The position numbers were made by a program, and so were the translations under genes. A stretch of 34,463 nt of DNA from Methanospirillum sp. Lineage in GTDB: Archaea > Halobacteriota > Methanomicrobia > Methanomicrobiales > Methanospirillaceae. Where the stretch lies: positions 1-34,463 of the forward strand of contig JAAYEG010000058.1 of NCBI GenBank assembly GCA_012728895.1, in the 5' to 3' direction. Positions 7,584-18,081 of this stretch are shown here, piece by piece. Under the pieces are notes generated by a model. It searched no databases, had not been told where the DNA came from, and was given only the letters and a program-made list of their open reading frames with translations. Each line of letters opens with the position of its first letter. Position 1 is the first letter of the stretch.

Positions 7584-9353
7584 ATGCGATTGTCGACCGC
7601 TGCGCCCCAGGGTATCAGGTACTCCGTCACCAGGAATCCGGTGATCGTGATCGACGCCTTCGAACGGCCCGTCCTTATCAGCCCCGACCTCAGGGTAGCG
7701 CTGGGCCTCCGTCCCGAGGACCCGATCCCCGGATCGCTCCGCGAGATCATGGACGATTCCTCTGCCCAGCGCGTCCATTTCGCCCTGCTCAACCGTAACG
7801 CGGGCGACAGCGGGACGCTACCCATCCGGCTCGCATGCAGGGCCGCCGGGTTTCACGACGCAGCGGCGGAGGTGCTCCCGACCACCGGGGGCGGGGCCGT
7901 CCTGGTCGTCTCGCTCCCGCCGGGGCCGTGGTCAACGGAGGACACGTCCCGGTTCCTCGAACAGAGCCGTGACCTGGTCTTCTCCGTTCTCATCCACCCG
8001 GCCGTCACTGTACGGTACGTCAATGCTGCGTTCAGATCCCTGACCGGCCACGAGCCGGAGACCTTCTACAACGAGCCGTTGCGTCTCCTGGAGTCGGTCC
8101 ACCCGGACGATCGGACAGATGTCTGCTCCGCGTTCCAGACTCTCGAGCGCTTCGAGTCCCCTGTTACCTTCCGCTTCCGCCACCTGAACGGCGAGTGGCG
8201 CCGGCTCGAGGTCGTCGCAACCCCCACGATCGACGACGGGGGGCGGGTGGTCGCCGTAGACGGCATCACGAGGGATATCACGGCCCGAGCCCGGACAGAC
8301 GAACAGTTCCACCTGTTCGCCGAACGTTGTCCCGACATGATCTTCCGCGTCGGCCTGCACCCGTCCCTCAGGACCGAGTACGTAAACCCAGCCTGCCGGG
8401 CGGTGACCGGGTGGACGGCAGACGAGCTGAACGCCGACCCGTTGGTCCTGCTCCGTCATGTCCACCCCGACGACCGGACGATCCTCGAGGAATTCTGGGC
8501 TCGGCCTGGAGAGTCCCGCGACGGCCCGCTCCGTTTCAGGATCCTCGACCCTCACGGCAACCCGCGCCTTATCGAGCAGTCCGTCGTCCCGGTGAACGAT
8601 GACTCCAGCAGGCTGATCGCGATCGAGGGCGTCTGCCGCGACATCACCGACCAGCAGGCGGTCGAGGATTCGCTCCGGTGCATGAACCGCCGGATAGGAC
8701 TGCTCTCGTCCATCACCCGCCACGACATCCTGAACCAGCTGACGGTCCTGCAGGGGGCGCTCGAGCTTGCCGATATGGGCGAGAAGGATCCCGAGCTCTC
8801 GTGGTTCCTGGCCAGATCGCGGGAGGCCGCGAACTTGATCCAGCGCCTGGTCGAATTCACGCGGGACTGCCAGGAGGTCGGGCAGGCGGGTCCGGCCTGG
8901 TTGTCGATCGGGGCGACTATCCGGCGAGCGGCATCCTCGTTCGCCGGAGAGGATGTCGAGATCGTCGTCCCGGAGGACGGTGGCGAGATCCTGGCTGAAC
9001 CGCTGATCGAGAAGGTCTTCTTCACACTCATCGATAATGCGCTCCGCCACGGCGACGGGGTCGAGACGATCCGGTTCCGGGTCGAGGGCCTCCCGGACGG
9101 GACGGGCCTGATCGTCTGCCAGGACGACGGCTCGGGTGTGCCGGCGGACCAGAAGGACCGGATATTCGAGCGGGGCATCGGCCGGAACACGGGCCTGGGT
9201 CTCTACCTGGCCCGCGAGATCCTCGGGATCGCCGGGATAAAAATTACGGAGACGGGGGAGATCGGCGAGGGTGCGCGCTTCGAACTCCGTGTACCCGCCT
9301 GCGCATACCGTTCCCCGGACCGCGATCGGCCCCGGATGCACCAGGCGACCTGA
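7584..9353 (+). CDS. PAS-domain sensor histidine kinase (orphan, soluble)
   Basis: The 589-residue protein has a short N-terminal PAS-like region (about 10-115) and two clear PAS/PAC units. PAS1 is about 123-234 (HPDDR at 173-177, ending GITRDITA) and PAS2 about 243-356 (HPDDR at 294-298, ending GVCRDITD). The dimerisation/phosphoacceptor box is SSITRHDILNQL with His380. The ATPase domain has the N box TLIDNALRHGDG (about 480-490), the G1 box DDGSGVP and the G2 box GRNTGLGLYLARE. No transmembrane segment or signal peptide is seen, so it should sense a cytoplasmic signal. This architecture is common in Methanomicrobia. No response regulator is adjacent. The ATG lies about 27 nt after a TATA-like tract, suggesting a leaderless mRNA. 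Confidence 0.93.
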   Translation: MRLSTAAPQGIRYSVTRNPVIVIDAFERPVLISPDLRVALGLRPEDPIPGSLREIMDDSSAQRVHFALLNRNAGDSGTLPIRLACRAAGFHDAAAEVLPTTGGGAVLVVSLPPGPWSTEDTSRFLEQSRDLVFSVLIHPAVTVRYVNAAFRSLTGHEPETFYNEPLRLLESVHPDDRTDVCSAFQTLERFESPVTFRFRHLNGEWRRLEVVATPTIDDGGRVVAVDGITRDITARARTDEQFHLFAERCPDMIFRVGLHPSLRTEYVNPACRAVTGWTADELNADPLVLLRHVHPDDRTILEEFWARPGESRDGPLRFRILDPHGNPRLIEQSVVPVNDDSSRLIAIEGVCRDITDQQAVEDSLRCMNRRIGLLSSITRHDILNQLTVLQGALELADMGEKDPELSWFLARSREAANLIQRLVEFTRDCQEVGQAGPAWLSIGATIRRAASSFAGEDVEIVVPEDGGEILAEPLIEKVFFTLIDNALRHGDGVETIRFRVEGLPDGTGLIVCQDDGSGVPADQKDRIFERGIGRNTGLGLYLAREILGIAGIKITETGEIGEGARFELRVPACAYRSPDRDRPRMHQAT

Positions 9354-9396
9354 ACCCCGGTGGCAGCACCCGTCGGGAGGGCCCCATTCCCCGGCG

Positions 9397-9966
9397 TCAA
9401 CCGGTCTCAGCCTGGTCTGCCGGGCAATAATTGCAGATCGAGAACCAGAGGTCCCCCTCCTTCTCACGGATCGGGCAGAGGAACGCTCCGCGCCGTTCCT
9501 CGACGCGGAACCCCCCGGGGAACGGCGTGCCGACGGGGTGGCCCGGGCGCTCGAGGACGAACATCGAGAACCCGGCCAGGAGGTAGTAGAAGAGACGGTG
9601 TCGGGGAGAATTGAAGTGTGCGTGGCGGTCGGGCAGCTCGTCTCGCTCGAGGCACCCCCGGGGTACCATCGCCCAGAACTCCAGGCATCGCCCCGGGTGC
9701 GTGATCGGAGCCGTCAGCCGCTCGAATGCTCCGGCGCGGTGCATCCGGAGGAGATCGTGGTGGGCCCCGAAGACCTGCGCCACGAAGTACGGCCGGATCG
9801 CCTCCCGGTAGGGCGAGGGGAGGCGATCGACCTCGTTCCTGAGGTGGGCGCCGATCACCTGGAGGTCGATGGGCGGGAACCGGGTCACGGCACCCGCGAT
9901 CGCGGTACCGAGCGCCCCCCTCGTCCTGGCTGCCGCGCACCGTTCGCAGACGGCCACCGGATCCAT
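9397..9966 (-). CDS. DUF2115 family protein
   Basis: This 189-residue protein resembles the DUF2115 family found mainly in methanogens, of unknown function. Recognisable parts are FGAHHDLLRMH, the block ITHPGRCLEFWAMVPRGCLE, the segment around PDRHAHF, and RPGHPVGTPFPGGFRVE. Cysteine pairs flank the protein: C7 and C10 (CERC) at the N-terminus and CNYC near the C-terminus. They could bind a metal; this is inference. I chose the ATG at 9966 because it starts just before the CERC pair; further upstream the frame loses family character. It stands alone and converges on the kinase gene 43 bp away. Confidence 0.75.
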   Translation of the reverse strand: MDPVAVCERCAAARTRGALGTAIAGAVTRFPPIDLQVIGAHLRNEVDRLPSPYREAIRPYFVAQVFGAHHDLLRMHRAGAFERLTAPITHPGRCLEFWAMVPRGCLERDELPDRHAHFNSPRHRLFYYLLAGFSMFVLERPGHPVGTPFPGGFRVEERRGAFLCPIREKEGDLWFSICNYCPADQAETG

Positions 9967-10119
9967 GCAGACATCTCGGCGTGGAACCGGTTGAAGCTGG
10001 CGCCCGTCCCCTGCCGAGCTACACCTCGCACCGGCGCCGCGCCCTCCCCGGGGCGCCGCGTCCCCGGGCGACCGGCACGTTTTTCGGGTCGTCTGGTGTA
10101 CCTGAGGAGGGGAATTCAA

Positions 10120-10353
10120 GTGAGCGTGAAAACGGAAGTGATGACCCAGATAGCGGCCCTCGTGACGGCCGCGTTCGGACTGGTGGCCGCCCTCGCATGG
10201 AACGGAGCGATACAGGCGATCTTCAAGGAAGTATTCGGGACGACCGATACGATCACGGGAAACCTGGTCTACGCGGTCGTCGTGACGATCGTCGCGGTGA
10301 TCGCGACGATGCTGATCGCCCGCTCGGTCGCGACGTCCAAGACCGAGAGCTAG
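10120..10353 (+). CDS. DUF5654 family small membrane protein
   Basis: The 77-residue protein has two predicted transmembrane helices. The first, IAALVTAAFGLVAALAWNGA, ends in the LAWN-x-A-I motif typical of this archaeal family. The second is LVYAVVVTIVAVIATMLIA. The loop between them is rich in T, F and G. The function is unknown. The GTG start at 10120 follows a strong GAGGAGGGG site (about 10104-10112) with good spacing; a downstream ATG at 10141 is less well placed. It is divergent from the DUF2115 gene. A T-rich tract follows the stop. Confidence 0.8.
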   Translation: MSVKTEVMTQIAALVTAAFGLVAALAWNGAIQAIFKEVFGTTDTITGNLVYAVVVTIVAVIATMLIARSVATSKTES

Positions 10354-10366
10354 ACGCGGCCTCTCT

Positions 10367-10380
10367 CCCTTTTTCCTTCC
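10367..10380 (+). terminator. T-rich terminator after DUF5654
   Basis: A pyrimidine tract with TTTTT at 10370-10374 lies about 16 nt after the stop codon, matching the U-rich signals that end archaeal transcripts. No strong hairpin is evident. Confidence 0.45.
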
Positions 10381-10440
10381 CCGCCGGACTCGGACCGGCG
10401 TGTGTGTTCTGCCCCGCCCCGCGGGGTCGGCCGGGGTGCT

Positions 10441-11307
10441 TCAGCTCCCCTGCCTGCTGGCGGACCAGTGGGCGGCGACGAAGAGCCGGACCACCTCGGC
10501 CGCGACGGCAGCGGTCTGGCCGTCGTCGATGGGGCAGACCTCGACGTAGTCGAATCCGGACGCGAGCGGAGCCAGCCGTTCGACCGCTGTCCTGACGTCG
10601 TACGGGGTGAGCCCGAACGGCTCGGGCGTGCCGAGCCCCGGCGTCAGGCAGCAGTCGATCGCGTCAGCATCGATCGAGAGGTAGAGGGATCGGCGCCCGA
10701 TCGCCTCCTCGACCTCGGTGAGGACTGCACCGATACCGGCCCGGCGCACCTCGTCGGCGGAGAAGCAGAGCAAGTCCCCGGCGAACCGGTACTGCTCGCG
10801 GTCCCCCGAGCGGGCGCCGATGATGACGACCTTGTCCGTCGTTTCCTCGCTGACGACCCGGTTCGTGCAGGCGTGGTTGAACCTGGTCCCCCGGTACTCG
10901 CTCCGGAGGTCGAGATGGGCGTCGAGCACGACGTACCACTCCGGGCGGACAGCCGCCGCCGCCCCGATCGTCAGGGTGTGCTCGCCCCCGAGCAGGACCG
11001 GGACCTTGCCGTCGCGGACGATACCACTCACGGCCCCCCGGACCTCTTCGACCATCTCGCCGGGGAGGACGGGCACCTCGAGGTCGCCCAGGTCGCAGAG
11101 AGGGACCTGGTTCATGTCCAGGTCGAACGCCGGGACGTACGGTTCAAAATTGTAGGTGACCTCCCGGATCGCCCGGGGGCCGAAGCGGGTACCGGGACGA
11201 TACGACGTGGTATTGTCGAACGGGACGCCGAGGAGCACGTATCGGGCGTCCTCGTAGCTCGCCAGGGCGTCGGCGAAGCGAAAACTCTGAACCTCGGGCA
11301 TACCCAT
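10441..11307 (-). CDS. speB: Agmatinase/ureohydrolase family protein
   Basis: This 288-residue protein belongs to the Mn-dependent ureohydrolases, which hydrolyse agmatine or related guanidino groups to release urea. The binuclear metal ligands are all present: H110 in GGEH, D129/H131/D133 in DAHLD, and D213/D215 in SIDADAID. The family usually has Pro after the last Asp of that motif, whereas here Cys-Cys follows. The N-terminal GVPFDNTTSYRPGTRFGP is the usual glycine/substrate loop. It lies 65 bp downstream of the aIF5A gene on the same strand. In haloarchaea an agmatinase-like enzyme is needed to finish hypusine from an agmatine-derived intermediate. The pairing here makes that role more likely than free polyamine synthesis alone. 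An internal ATG two codons downstream is an equal start candidate. Confidence 0.92.
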   Translation of the reverse strand: MGMPEVQSFRFADALASYEDARYVLLGVPFDNTTSYRPGTRFGPRAIREVTYNFEPYVPAFDLDMNQVPLCDLGDLEVPVLPGEMVEEVRGAVSGIVRDGKVPVLLGGEHTLTIGAAAAVRPEWYVVLDAHLDLRSEYRGTRFNHACTNRVVSEETTDKVVIIGARSGDREQYRFAGDLLCFSADEVRRAGIGAVLTEVEEAIGRRSLYLSIDADAIDCCLTPGLGTPEPFGLTPYDVRTAVERLAPLASGFDYVEVCPIDDGQTAAVAAEVVRLFVAAHWSASRQGS

Positions 11308-11372
11308 CAGGTGTGCCGCGGCCCATATCGAGCTTTCTCCGTCGTTCCGGCAGCTCAGACTCGCAGGGAGGT

Positions 11373-11750
11373 TCAGTCCAGTTTACGCTTGCCCATGGAC
11401 TCGATGTACATGATCTCCTTGCCCGGCTGGATCTCCCCCTGCTTCTCGGCCGGGATCTCGATCTCGAAGTTGGCGAAGTCCTTCATGTCCATCATCTGGG
11501 CGGTTGTCCCGGCGACCGAGAGGACCTGCGCAGACTTTCGTTCGACGATCGGCACGTAGGTCTTCGCTCCGACAGGCTGCACGATCGAACGCTTGACCCC
11601 GTCGAAGAGGCCCATCACCTCTATCCGGGCCTTCGCCGCGCCGTGCTTGCCGGGTTTCGAGATCGATATCGAGAGGATCTTCGATGGCTCGTCATCGACC
11701 ACGACGTACCGCCCTTCCTTCAGCTTGCCGACTTCCGTCTGCTCTTTCAT
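11373..11750 (-). CDS. eif5A: Translation initiation factor 5A (aIF5A)
   Basis: The 125-residue protein is a full-length archaeal IF5A, which binds the ribosomal E site and helps peptide bond formation at stalling sequences. The N-terminal SH3-like domain carries the modification loop SKPGKHGAAKAR. K35 in GKHG is the lysine converted to (deoxy)hypusine. The C-terminal OB-fold domain runs from about residue 72 to the end. The ATG at 11750 is preceded by AGGTGA and a TATA element about 37 nt upstream. The gene leads a two-gene unit with the agmatinase homologue. Confidence 0.97.
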   Translation of the reverse strand: MKEQTEVGKLKEGRYVVVDDEPSKILSISISKPGKHGAAKARIEVMGLFDGVKRSIVQPVGAKTYVPIVERKSAQVLSVAGTTAQMMDMKDFANFEIEIPAEKQGEIQPGKEIMYIESMGKRKLD

Positions 11751-11780
11751 TCTGTAACACCGTCACCTGCGAAAATGCAG

Positions 11781-11811
11781 TAGTAATTTATCTTGATTGG
11801 GCTACATAAAT
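11781..11811. promoter_or_regulatory. Divergent promoters for aIF5A and FBPase/IMPase
   Basis: Two AT-rich elements lie back to back. On the minus strand ATAAATTACTA (11781-11791) is centred about 37 nt before the aIF5A ATG. On the plus strand CTACATAAAT (11802-11811) would start a transcript near 11835, giving a leader of roughly 65 nt before the FBPase/IMPase ATG. Confidence 0.55.
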
Positions 11812-11898
11812 GACTCGGAGTTGCCACGGGTCCCCGGCGTTTTCAACGGGAGTGTTGCGCCGATTGGAGCCCGGAACGGCGACCTTTCGAGGGGTGTC

Positions 11899-12675
11899 AT
11901 GGAGTTCTGCCAGGCATGCGAGGCGATCGCGGCGGCGGTTGAAGAGGTTGCCCTGCCGCTCGTGAACACGAGGGAGGGCGGGACGTCCGTGGGGATCGGC
12001 GCGGCGCAGTCCGAGACCAAGCTGCTCGATAAGGTGGCCGAGGACGCGGTGATCGAGCTCCTGCGCGAGTTTGGCCTCTGCAGGACGCTCATCTCCGAGG
12101 AGTGCGGACGGATCGAGATCGGTGGGGACGCCGGGACCATCTTCCTGGACCCGATCGACGGCACCTACAACGCGCTCTCCGGTATCCCCTTCTTCGCCCT
12201 CTCGATCGCCTACGCCGAGAACGGCCAGGTGATCCGGGGTTACGTCCGAGATCTCGCGAACCGCGAGACCTTCACTGCCGAGCGGGGACACGGGGCCAGG
12301 CTGAACGGGGCGCCGATCACCTCGTCGAGGACGGACCTGCTCGAGGAATCGGCGATGTCGATCTACGGGCGGAAGTTCGATCCGGCGAACGTGATGGACC
12401 TGGGACGCACCGTCCGCCGGTGGCGCCTGCTCGGAGCCTCTGCCCTGGAGCTCTGCTACGTCGGTGCCGGTCGGCTCGACGGATTCATCGACCTGCGGGG
12501 AACTCTCCGCGTCACCGATGCGGCCGCCGGGATGCTGGTCTGCAGCGAGGCCGGCGGCATCGTGACCGACCGGGACGGCAGCATCCTCCGCTTCCCCGAC
12601 GAGGTCAGGATCGGGCGCTGCCTGGTGGCAACGAACGGCCCCCTCCACCGGAAGGTCGTCGAGTACCTGCGCTGA
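11899..12675 (+). CDS. suhB: Bifunctional fructose-1,6-bisphosphatase/inositol monophosphatase (class IV FBPase)
   Basis: This 258-residue enzyme is a member of the archaeal FBPase/IMPase family that dephosphorylates fructose 1,6-bisphosphate and inositol phosphate with Mg2+. Metal-site motifs are E67-E68 in LISEECG and FLDPIDGTYNAL (residues 82-93). The C-terminal motif, normally W-D-x-A-A-G, reads RVTDAAAGMLVCSEAGG. The ATG at 11899 follows GAGGGGTG with good spacing and starts the conserved N-terminus; an upstream in-frame extension to 11797 runs through the promoter and is unlikely. The NAD kinase gene begins three bases after its stop, so the two are cotranscribed. In some methanogens these two activities are one fused protein. 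Confidence 0.93.
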   Translation: MEFCQACEAIAAAVEEVALPLVNTREGGTSVGIGAAQSETKLLDKVAEDAVIELLREFGLCRTLISEECGRIEIGGDAGTIFLDPIDGTYNALSGIPFFALSIAYAENGQVIRGYVRDLANRETFTAERGHGARLNGAPITSSRTDLLEESAMSIYGRKFDPANVMDLGRTVRRWRLLGASALELCYVGAGRLDGFIDLRGTLRVTDAAAGMLVCSEAGGIVTDRDGSILRFPDEVRIGRCLVATNGPLHRKVVEYLR

Positions 12676-12678
12676 CCC

Positions 12679-13491
12679 ATGAAGGCCCTCTTCCGTTCAC
12701 GTATCGATATGCCGACGGCCCTCGAGATGACGCGGGGGCTCGCCGAAGGGCTCGCCGCCCGCGGCATCGAGGTCGTGTACGATGCCGGCACGGGTGCCGC
12801 GCTCGGTGCTCCCGGCGAGCCGATCGCGTCGACCGACGCGAACGTCGTGGTCTGCGTCGGCGGGGATGGCACGATCCTGCTCGCGGTCCAGGAGATGGGG
12901 CGTCAGCGCCCCCTGATCGGCATCAACTGCGGGGAGGTCGGTTTTCTCGCCGATCTGGAGCCGGGCGACGCCATGACCGCGCTCGCACGGATCGCGGAAG
13001 GTTTCGAGGTCGAGCGGCGGATGCGGATCACGCTCTCGCTCGAAGGAGCCCCGATCGGGACGGCCCTGAACGAGGCCGTGATCATGACCAGCCGTCCGGC
13101 AAAGATGCTCAGGTTCTCGGTGATCTACGACGATCAGCCCTCCGAGCGGTTCCGCGCCGACGGGCTGCTCGTCGCGACCCCCACGGGTTCGACCGCCTAC
13201 GCGATGTCGGCCGGCGGCCCGCTCGTCGACCCGAGGATCGAGGGGTTCCTCCTCGTGCCGCTCGCACCGTACATGCTCTCGTCCCGACCCCACCTCATCT
13301 CGAGCGACCGGACGGTCGAGTTCGCGCTCGAGTCCGCGAAGCCCGCCCACCTGGTGATCGACGGGCAGGTGCAGATCGAACTCGACCCGCACGCCCGGCT
13401 CAGGGTCGAGCGGGCGAGCGATCCCGCGCTCTTCATTGACGTAGGCCGGAACTTCTTCGAGAAGGTCGAGCGCAAGCTCCGGCGGCTCTAG
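12679..13491 (+). CDS. nadK: NAD kinase
   Basis: NAD kinase phosphorylates NAD (some archaeal forms also NADH) to NADP(H). The 270-residue protein has the catalytic GGDGT motif at residues 61-65, [13 protein letters not shown] around 75-87, the NE motif in ALNEAVI (about 132-138), and the conserved [20 protein letters not shown] segment (about 165-184). It then shows the C-terminal beta-sandwich region ending [12 protein letters not shown]. It starts three bases after the FBPase/IMPase stop and has no promoter of its own, so the two proteins should be made together. Confidence 0.96.
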   Translation: MKALFRSRIDMPTALEMTRGLAEGLAARGIEVVYDAGTGAALGAPGEPIASTDANVVVCVGGDGTILLAVQEMGRQRPLIGINCGEVGFLADLEPGDAMTALARIAEGFEVERRMRITLSLEGAPIGTALNEAVIMTSRPAKMLRFSVIYDDQPSERFRADGLLVATPTGSTAYAMSAGGPLVDPRIEGFLLVPLAPYMLSSRPHLISSDRTVEFALESAKPAHLVIDGQVQIELDPHARLRVERASDPALFIDVGRNFFEKVERKLRRL

Positions 13492-13520
13492 CGCCTCCCC
13501 CCGCGGCTCTGGCCCCGACG

Positions 13521-13530
13521 CCTTTATGCC
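13521..13530 (+). promoter_or_regulatory. TATA element for the DUF169 gene
   Basis: CCTTTATGCC is centred about 28 nt before the ATG at 13553, consistent with a leaderless transcript. Confidence 0.45.
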
Positions 13531-13552
13531 GCTCGGCGACGAGGACTCTCTT

Positions 13553-14266
13553 ATGACAGATGCTGCCTGTGACTACGTCGCCCTGTCCTCGATCCTCAAG
13601 ACCTATCTCGGGCTCGAGGGCTCGCCGGTCGCTTTCGGGTTCGCGCACACCAGGGAGGAGATCCCCGCCGGGATGGAGGAGGTCTCCGAATCCTTCCGCC
13701 ACTGCAAGATGGTCTCGATCGCCCGTCACGAGGGGAAGGCCTTCTACGCGACGGTCGGAAAGCACCTCTGCAACGGGGGCGCCTGGGCGCTCGGGCTCAA
13801 GCCGCTCACCGAGTCCCTCAGGACCGGCGACTTTTACTACCGGCTCGGCAAGTTCTCGTCCCGCGCCGCCTGTCGCCGGACCATCGACCGGATCCCGCAC
13901 CTCGTGGAGAACGAGACCTATGCCACGATGTACGCACCGCTCGAAGCGGCCCCGTTCGAACCCGAGATCGTGCTGATCGTGACGAAACCCATCGCGATGC
14001 TCAAGCTAGCCCAGGCCTCGCTCCACCACCTGGGCGGGCGCATCGAGGCGAACTTCGCCGGGATCCAGTCGATCTGCGCGGACTCGACCGCCCAGACCTT
14101 CCTCACAGGCCGGCCCAACTTCTCGCTCGGGTGCGACGGCTCGCGCAAGTTCTCGGGGATCCAGGAGCACGAGATGGTGATGGGCTTCCCCGCCGAGCTT
14201 CTGCCCGAACTCGCAGACGCCGTCGCCTGCGTCACGGAGGCCCCCGGCTCGGTCACGAAGCACTGA
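13553..14266 (+). CDS. DUF169 domain-containing protein
   Basis: The 237-residue protein fits the DUF169 family, common in anaerobic archaea and bacteria and without a settled function. Typical segments are LKTYLGLEGSPVAFGF at the N-terminus, FRHCKMVSIAR, then KHLCNGGAWALGL with a conserved Cys, ETYATMYAPLEAAPFEP, FAGIQSICADSTAQTF and, near the end, FSLGCDGSRKFSGIQEHEM. Several conserved cysteines (in HCK, LCNGG, ICAD and GCDG) suggest metal or cofactor binding, which is inference. The ATG at 13553 is chosen from the TATA distance. No obvious partner gene lies beside it. Confidence 0.85.
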   Translation: MTDAACDYVALSSILKTYLGLEGSPVAFGFAHTREEIPAGMEEVSESFRHCKMVSIARHEGKAFYATVGKHLCNGGAWALGLKPLTESLRTGDFYYRLGKFSSRAACRRTIDRIPHLVENETYATMYAPLEAAPFEPEIVLIVTKPIAMLKLAQASLHHLGGRIEANFAGIQSICADSTAQTFLTGRPNFSLGCDGSRKFSGIQEHEMVMGFPAELLPELADAVACVTEAPGSVTKH

Positions 14267-14377
14267 TCAGAACACACACGACGGGCCGATTACGGGAAGG
14301 GCATCCGCCCGACCAGCGGCTGGGCGTCGTTCCGCGTGCGTCGGCCCCGGGCCCCGCGAGGGTGCGGGACCGGCATC

Positions 14378-15526
14378 CTACTCTTTCTTGCCCCCGAGGA
14401 AGTCCGCGATGTCCGAGAGGATCCCGCTGCTCTTCTTCTCCTCGTTGGGCCGCGCCTTCCCCTCGAGGTCCAGTATCCGGCCGTAGAGCTCGCGCTCCTC
14501 GTCGGAGAGGTGGCGGGGGACGACGAGCCGGACCCGGACCAGCAGGTCGCCGGGGCGTCCTCGCCGCTTCACGCCCTCGCCCGGGATCCGGAGGGCGGTG
14601 TTGTGCTGGATCCCGGCCGGAACCTTGAGGTCGACCGCCCGCCCGTCGATCGTCTTGACCTCGACCGTCGACCCGAGCGCTGCCTGTGCCGGGGAGATCT
14701 CGACCGCGCTCTCGAGGTTGTCGCCCTGACGGGTGAACCCCTTGTGAGGGAGCACCCTGATCTCGATGTACAGGTCCCCGTTCGCCGCCCCGTACTCACC
14801 GGCCTCGCCGTAGCCCTCGACCCGCAGGCGCATGCCGTGCTCGATCCCGGGCGGTATCCGGATTGAGACCTTTCGCTTGACCCGGTGGGTGCCCGCCCCC
14901 GCACAGGTCCGGCATGGTTTCTCCGGCACACGCCCCCGCCCCCCGCACCGGGGACAGGTCGACATCCGCACCATCTGGCCGAAGATCGACTGGGTCGCCT
15001 GGCGGATCTGGCCGGTCCCGCCGCACTGGGAGCACGTGACGACCTTCTTCGTGTCGCTCCCCGTGCCGTCGCACGTCGTGCAGGGCTCGGTGTGCCAGAC
15101 CTCGACATCGCGTTCGGCCCCGGCGACGGCATCCTCAAGCGGGATCTGGAGCCGCATCAGCAGGTCTCCGCCGCGCTGGGGGCCGCGGGCCTGGTACCCC
15201 CGCGCGCCGCCGAAGAACGCGTCGAAGATATCGCCGAACCCGGCGAAATCGGACGAGAAGCCGCCCTCGAACCCCCCGCCGGCGTAGGACCCCTTCGAGG
15301 CGTGGGTGAAGGTCTCGTGGCCCATCCGGTCGTACTGCGCCCGCTTCGCGGGGTCTGAGAGGGTGGCGTAGGCCTCGTTGATCTCCTTGAACCGTTCCTC
15401 GGCCCCCTCCTCCTTGCAGACATCGGGGTGGTACTGCCGCGCGAGGTTTCGGTACGCCTTTCGGATCTCCTTCTCGTCCGCCGTCCGGGGGATCCCCAGG
15501 CGCTCATAGTAGTCTCGTGCGGCCAT
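14378..15526 (-). CDS. dnaJ: Chaperone protein DnaJ
   Basis: The 382-residue type I J-protein delivers unfolded clients to DnaK and stimulates its ATPase. The J domain (1-70) has HPD at 33-35. A Gly/Phe region follows (GGGFEGGFSSDFAGFGDIFDAF). The zinc domain carries four C-x-x-C-x-G-x-G repeats (CTTCDGTG, CSQCGGTG, CPRCGGRG, CRTCAGAG), and the C-terminal client-binding domains run to DFLGGKKE. The ATG at 15526 opens with MAARDYYE, as in other DnaJ proteins. It is 14 bp after the dnaK stop and is the last gene of the chaperone operon. Confidence 0.97.
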   Translation of the reverse strand: MAARDYYERLGIPRTADEKEIRKAYRNLARQYHPDVCKEEGAEERFKEINEAYATLSDPAKRAQYDRMGHETFTHASKGSYAGGGFEGGFSSDFAGFGDIFDAFFGGARGYQARGPQRGGDLLMRLQIPLEDAVAGAERDVEVWHTEPCTTCDGTGSDTKKVVTCSQCGGTGQIRQATQSIFGQMVRMSTCPRCGGRGRVPEKPCRTCAGAGTHRVKRKVSIRIPPGIEHGMRLRVEGYGEAGEYGAANGDLYIEIRVLPHKGFTRQGDNLESAVEISPAQAALGSTVEVKTIDGRAVDLKVPAGIQHNTALRIPGEGVKRRGRPGDLLVRVRLVVPRHLSDEERELYGRILDLEGKARPNEEKKSSGILSDIADFLGGKKE

Positions 15527-15540
15527 CCTGCGAGCGCCCC

Positions 15541-17385
<1,845 letters not shown>

Positions 17386-17390
17386 ATTGT

Positions 17391-17894
17391 TCACTCCGTG
17401 TTCTTGGATACTGCGACCTTTGCGTACCGGATGACCTGGCCGTTCATGCAGTAGCCCCGCGTGATCTCGTCGATCACCGTCCCGTCAGGCTCATCGGACG
17501 GTACCGTCGCGATGGCTTCGTGGAAGGCGGGGTCGAACTGTTGGTTGAGGCAGACGATCGGGGTCACGCCGCGCCGCTCGAGGAGAGCGCCGAAGAGCTT
17601 CCGGATCTGCGAGAGTCCCGTCCGGAGCCCTCCGTCGTTTGCCTGCTCGGCCCTTTCCAGGTTGTCGTAGACCTCGAGCATCTCGCAGATCACCTGCTGG
17701 ACGGCGGCGATGACCCGGTCCGCCTGGTCCCTCGCGGACCGCTTCTTGTAGTTCTCGAAGTCAGCGGCGAGCCGGAGATGCCGTTCGTTCAGCTCCTCGT
17801 AGGCCGACCGGAGCGCGGCGAGGGTCTCTTCCGGGGATTCGGCGGAATCGGACCCGCCCGGGCTCTGTTCTGGTAATTCCTCGTCGGTCGTCAT
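17391..17894 (-). CDS. grpE: Nucleotide exchange factor GrpE
   Basis: GrpE releases ADP from DnaK. The 167-residue protein has an acidic disordered N-terminus, a long coiled-coil helix with the family core [14 protein letters not shown] (about 44-57), and a C-terminal beta domain with the conserved [20 protein letters not shown] and [18 protein letters not shown]. It is the first gene of grpE-dnaK-dnaJ and is transcribed from a strong TATA promoter. Confidence 0.97.
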   Translation of the reverse strand: MTTDEELPEQSPGGSDSAESPEETLAALRSAYEELNERHLRLAADFENYKKRSARDQADRVIAAVQQVICEMLEVYDNLERAEQANDGGLRTGLSQIRKLFGALLERRGVTPIVCLNQQFDPAFHEAIATVPSDEPDGTVIDEITRGYCMNGQVIRYAKVAVSKNTE

Positions 17895-17925
17895 ACGTGG
17901 TCCGAGAATATGTTGTATTGTGGTT

Positions 17926-17939
17926 CTATATAAACTTTG
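17926..17939 (-). promoter_or_regulatory. BRE/TATA promoter of grpE-dnaK-dnaJ
   Basis: The minus strand reads CAAAGTTTATATAG, a near-consensus BRE plus TATA box. It is centred about 36 nt before the grpE ATG, so the leader is about 10 nt. No separate heat-shock operator was recognised. Confidence 0.65.
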
Positions 17940-18049
17940 ACTATCGGGATCACCCCGAGCGGCGGCGGAAAATCTCCAGATGGATGATTAAAGACCGGAA
18001 ATCGCTTTTCTTTGCGATTCGGGGCCAGCCTGCCTCCGGGCAGACCATC

Positions 18050-18059
18050 CTTTTTTATG
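18050..18059 (+). promoter_or_regulatory. TATA element for purH
   Basis: CTTTTTTATG lies about 27 nt before the purH ATG, consistent with a leaderless mRNA. Confidence 0.5.
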
Positions 18060-18081
18060 ACCGGCGCCAAACTGAAGCACC

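Noticed and set aside
11797-11898. Longer start for the FBPase/IMPase
   Set aside because: It would place the start inside the TATA region; the ATG at 11899 has a ribosome-binding site and starts the conserved N-terminus.
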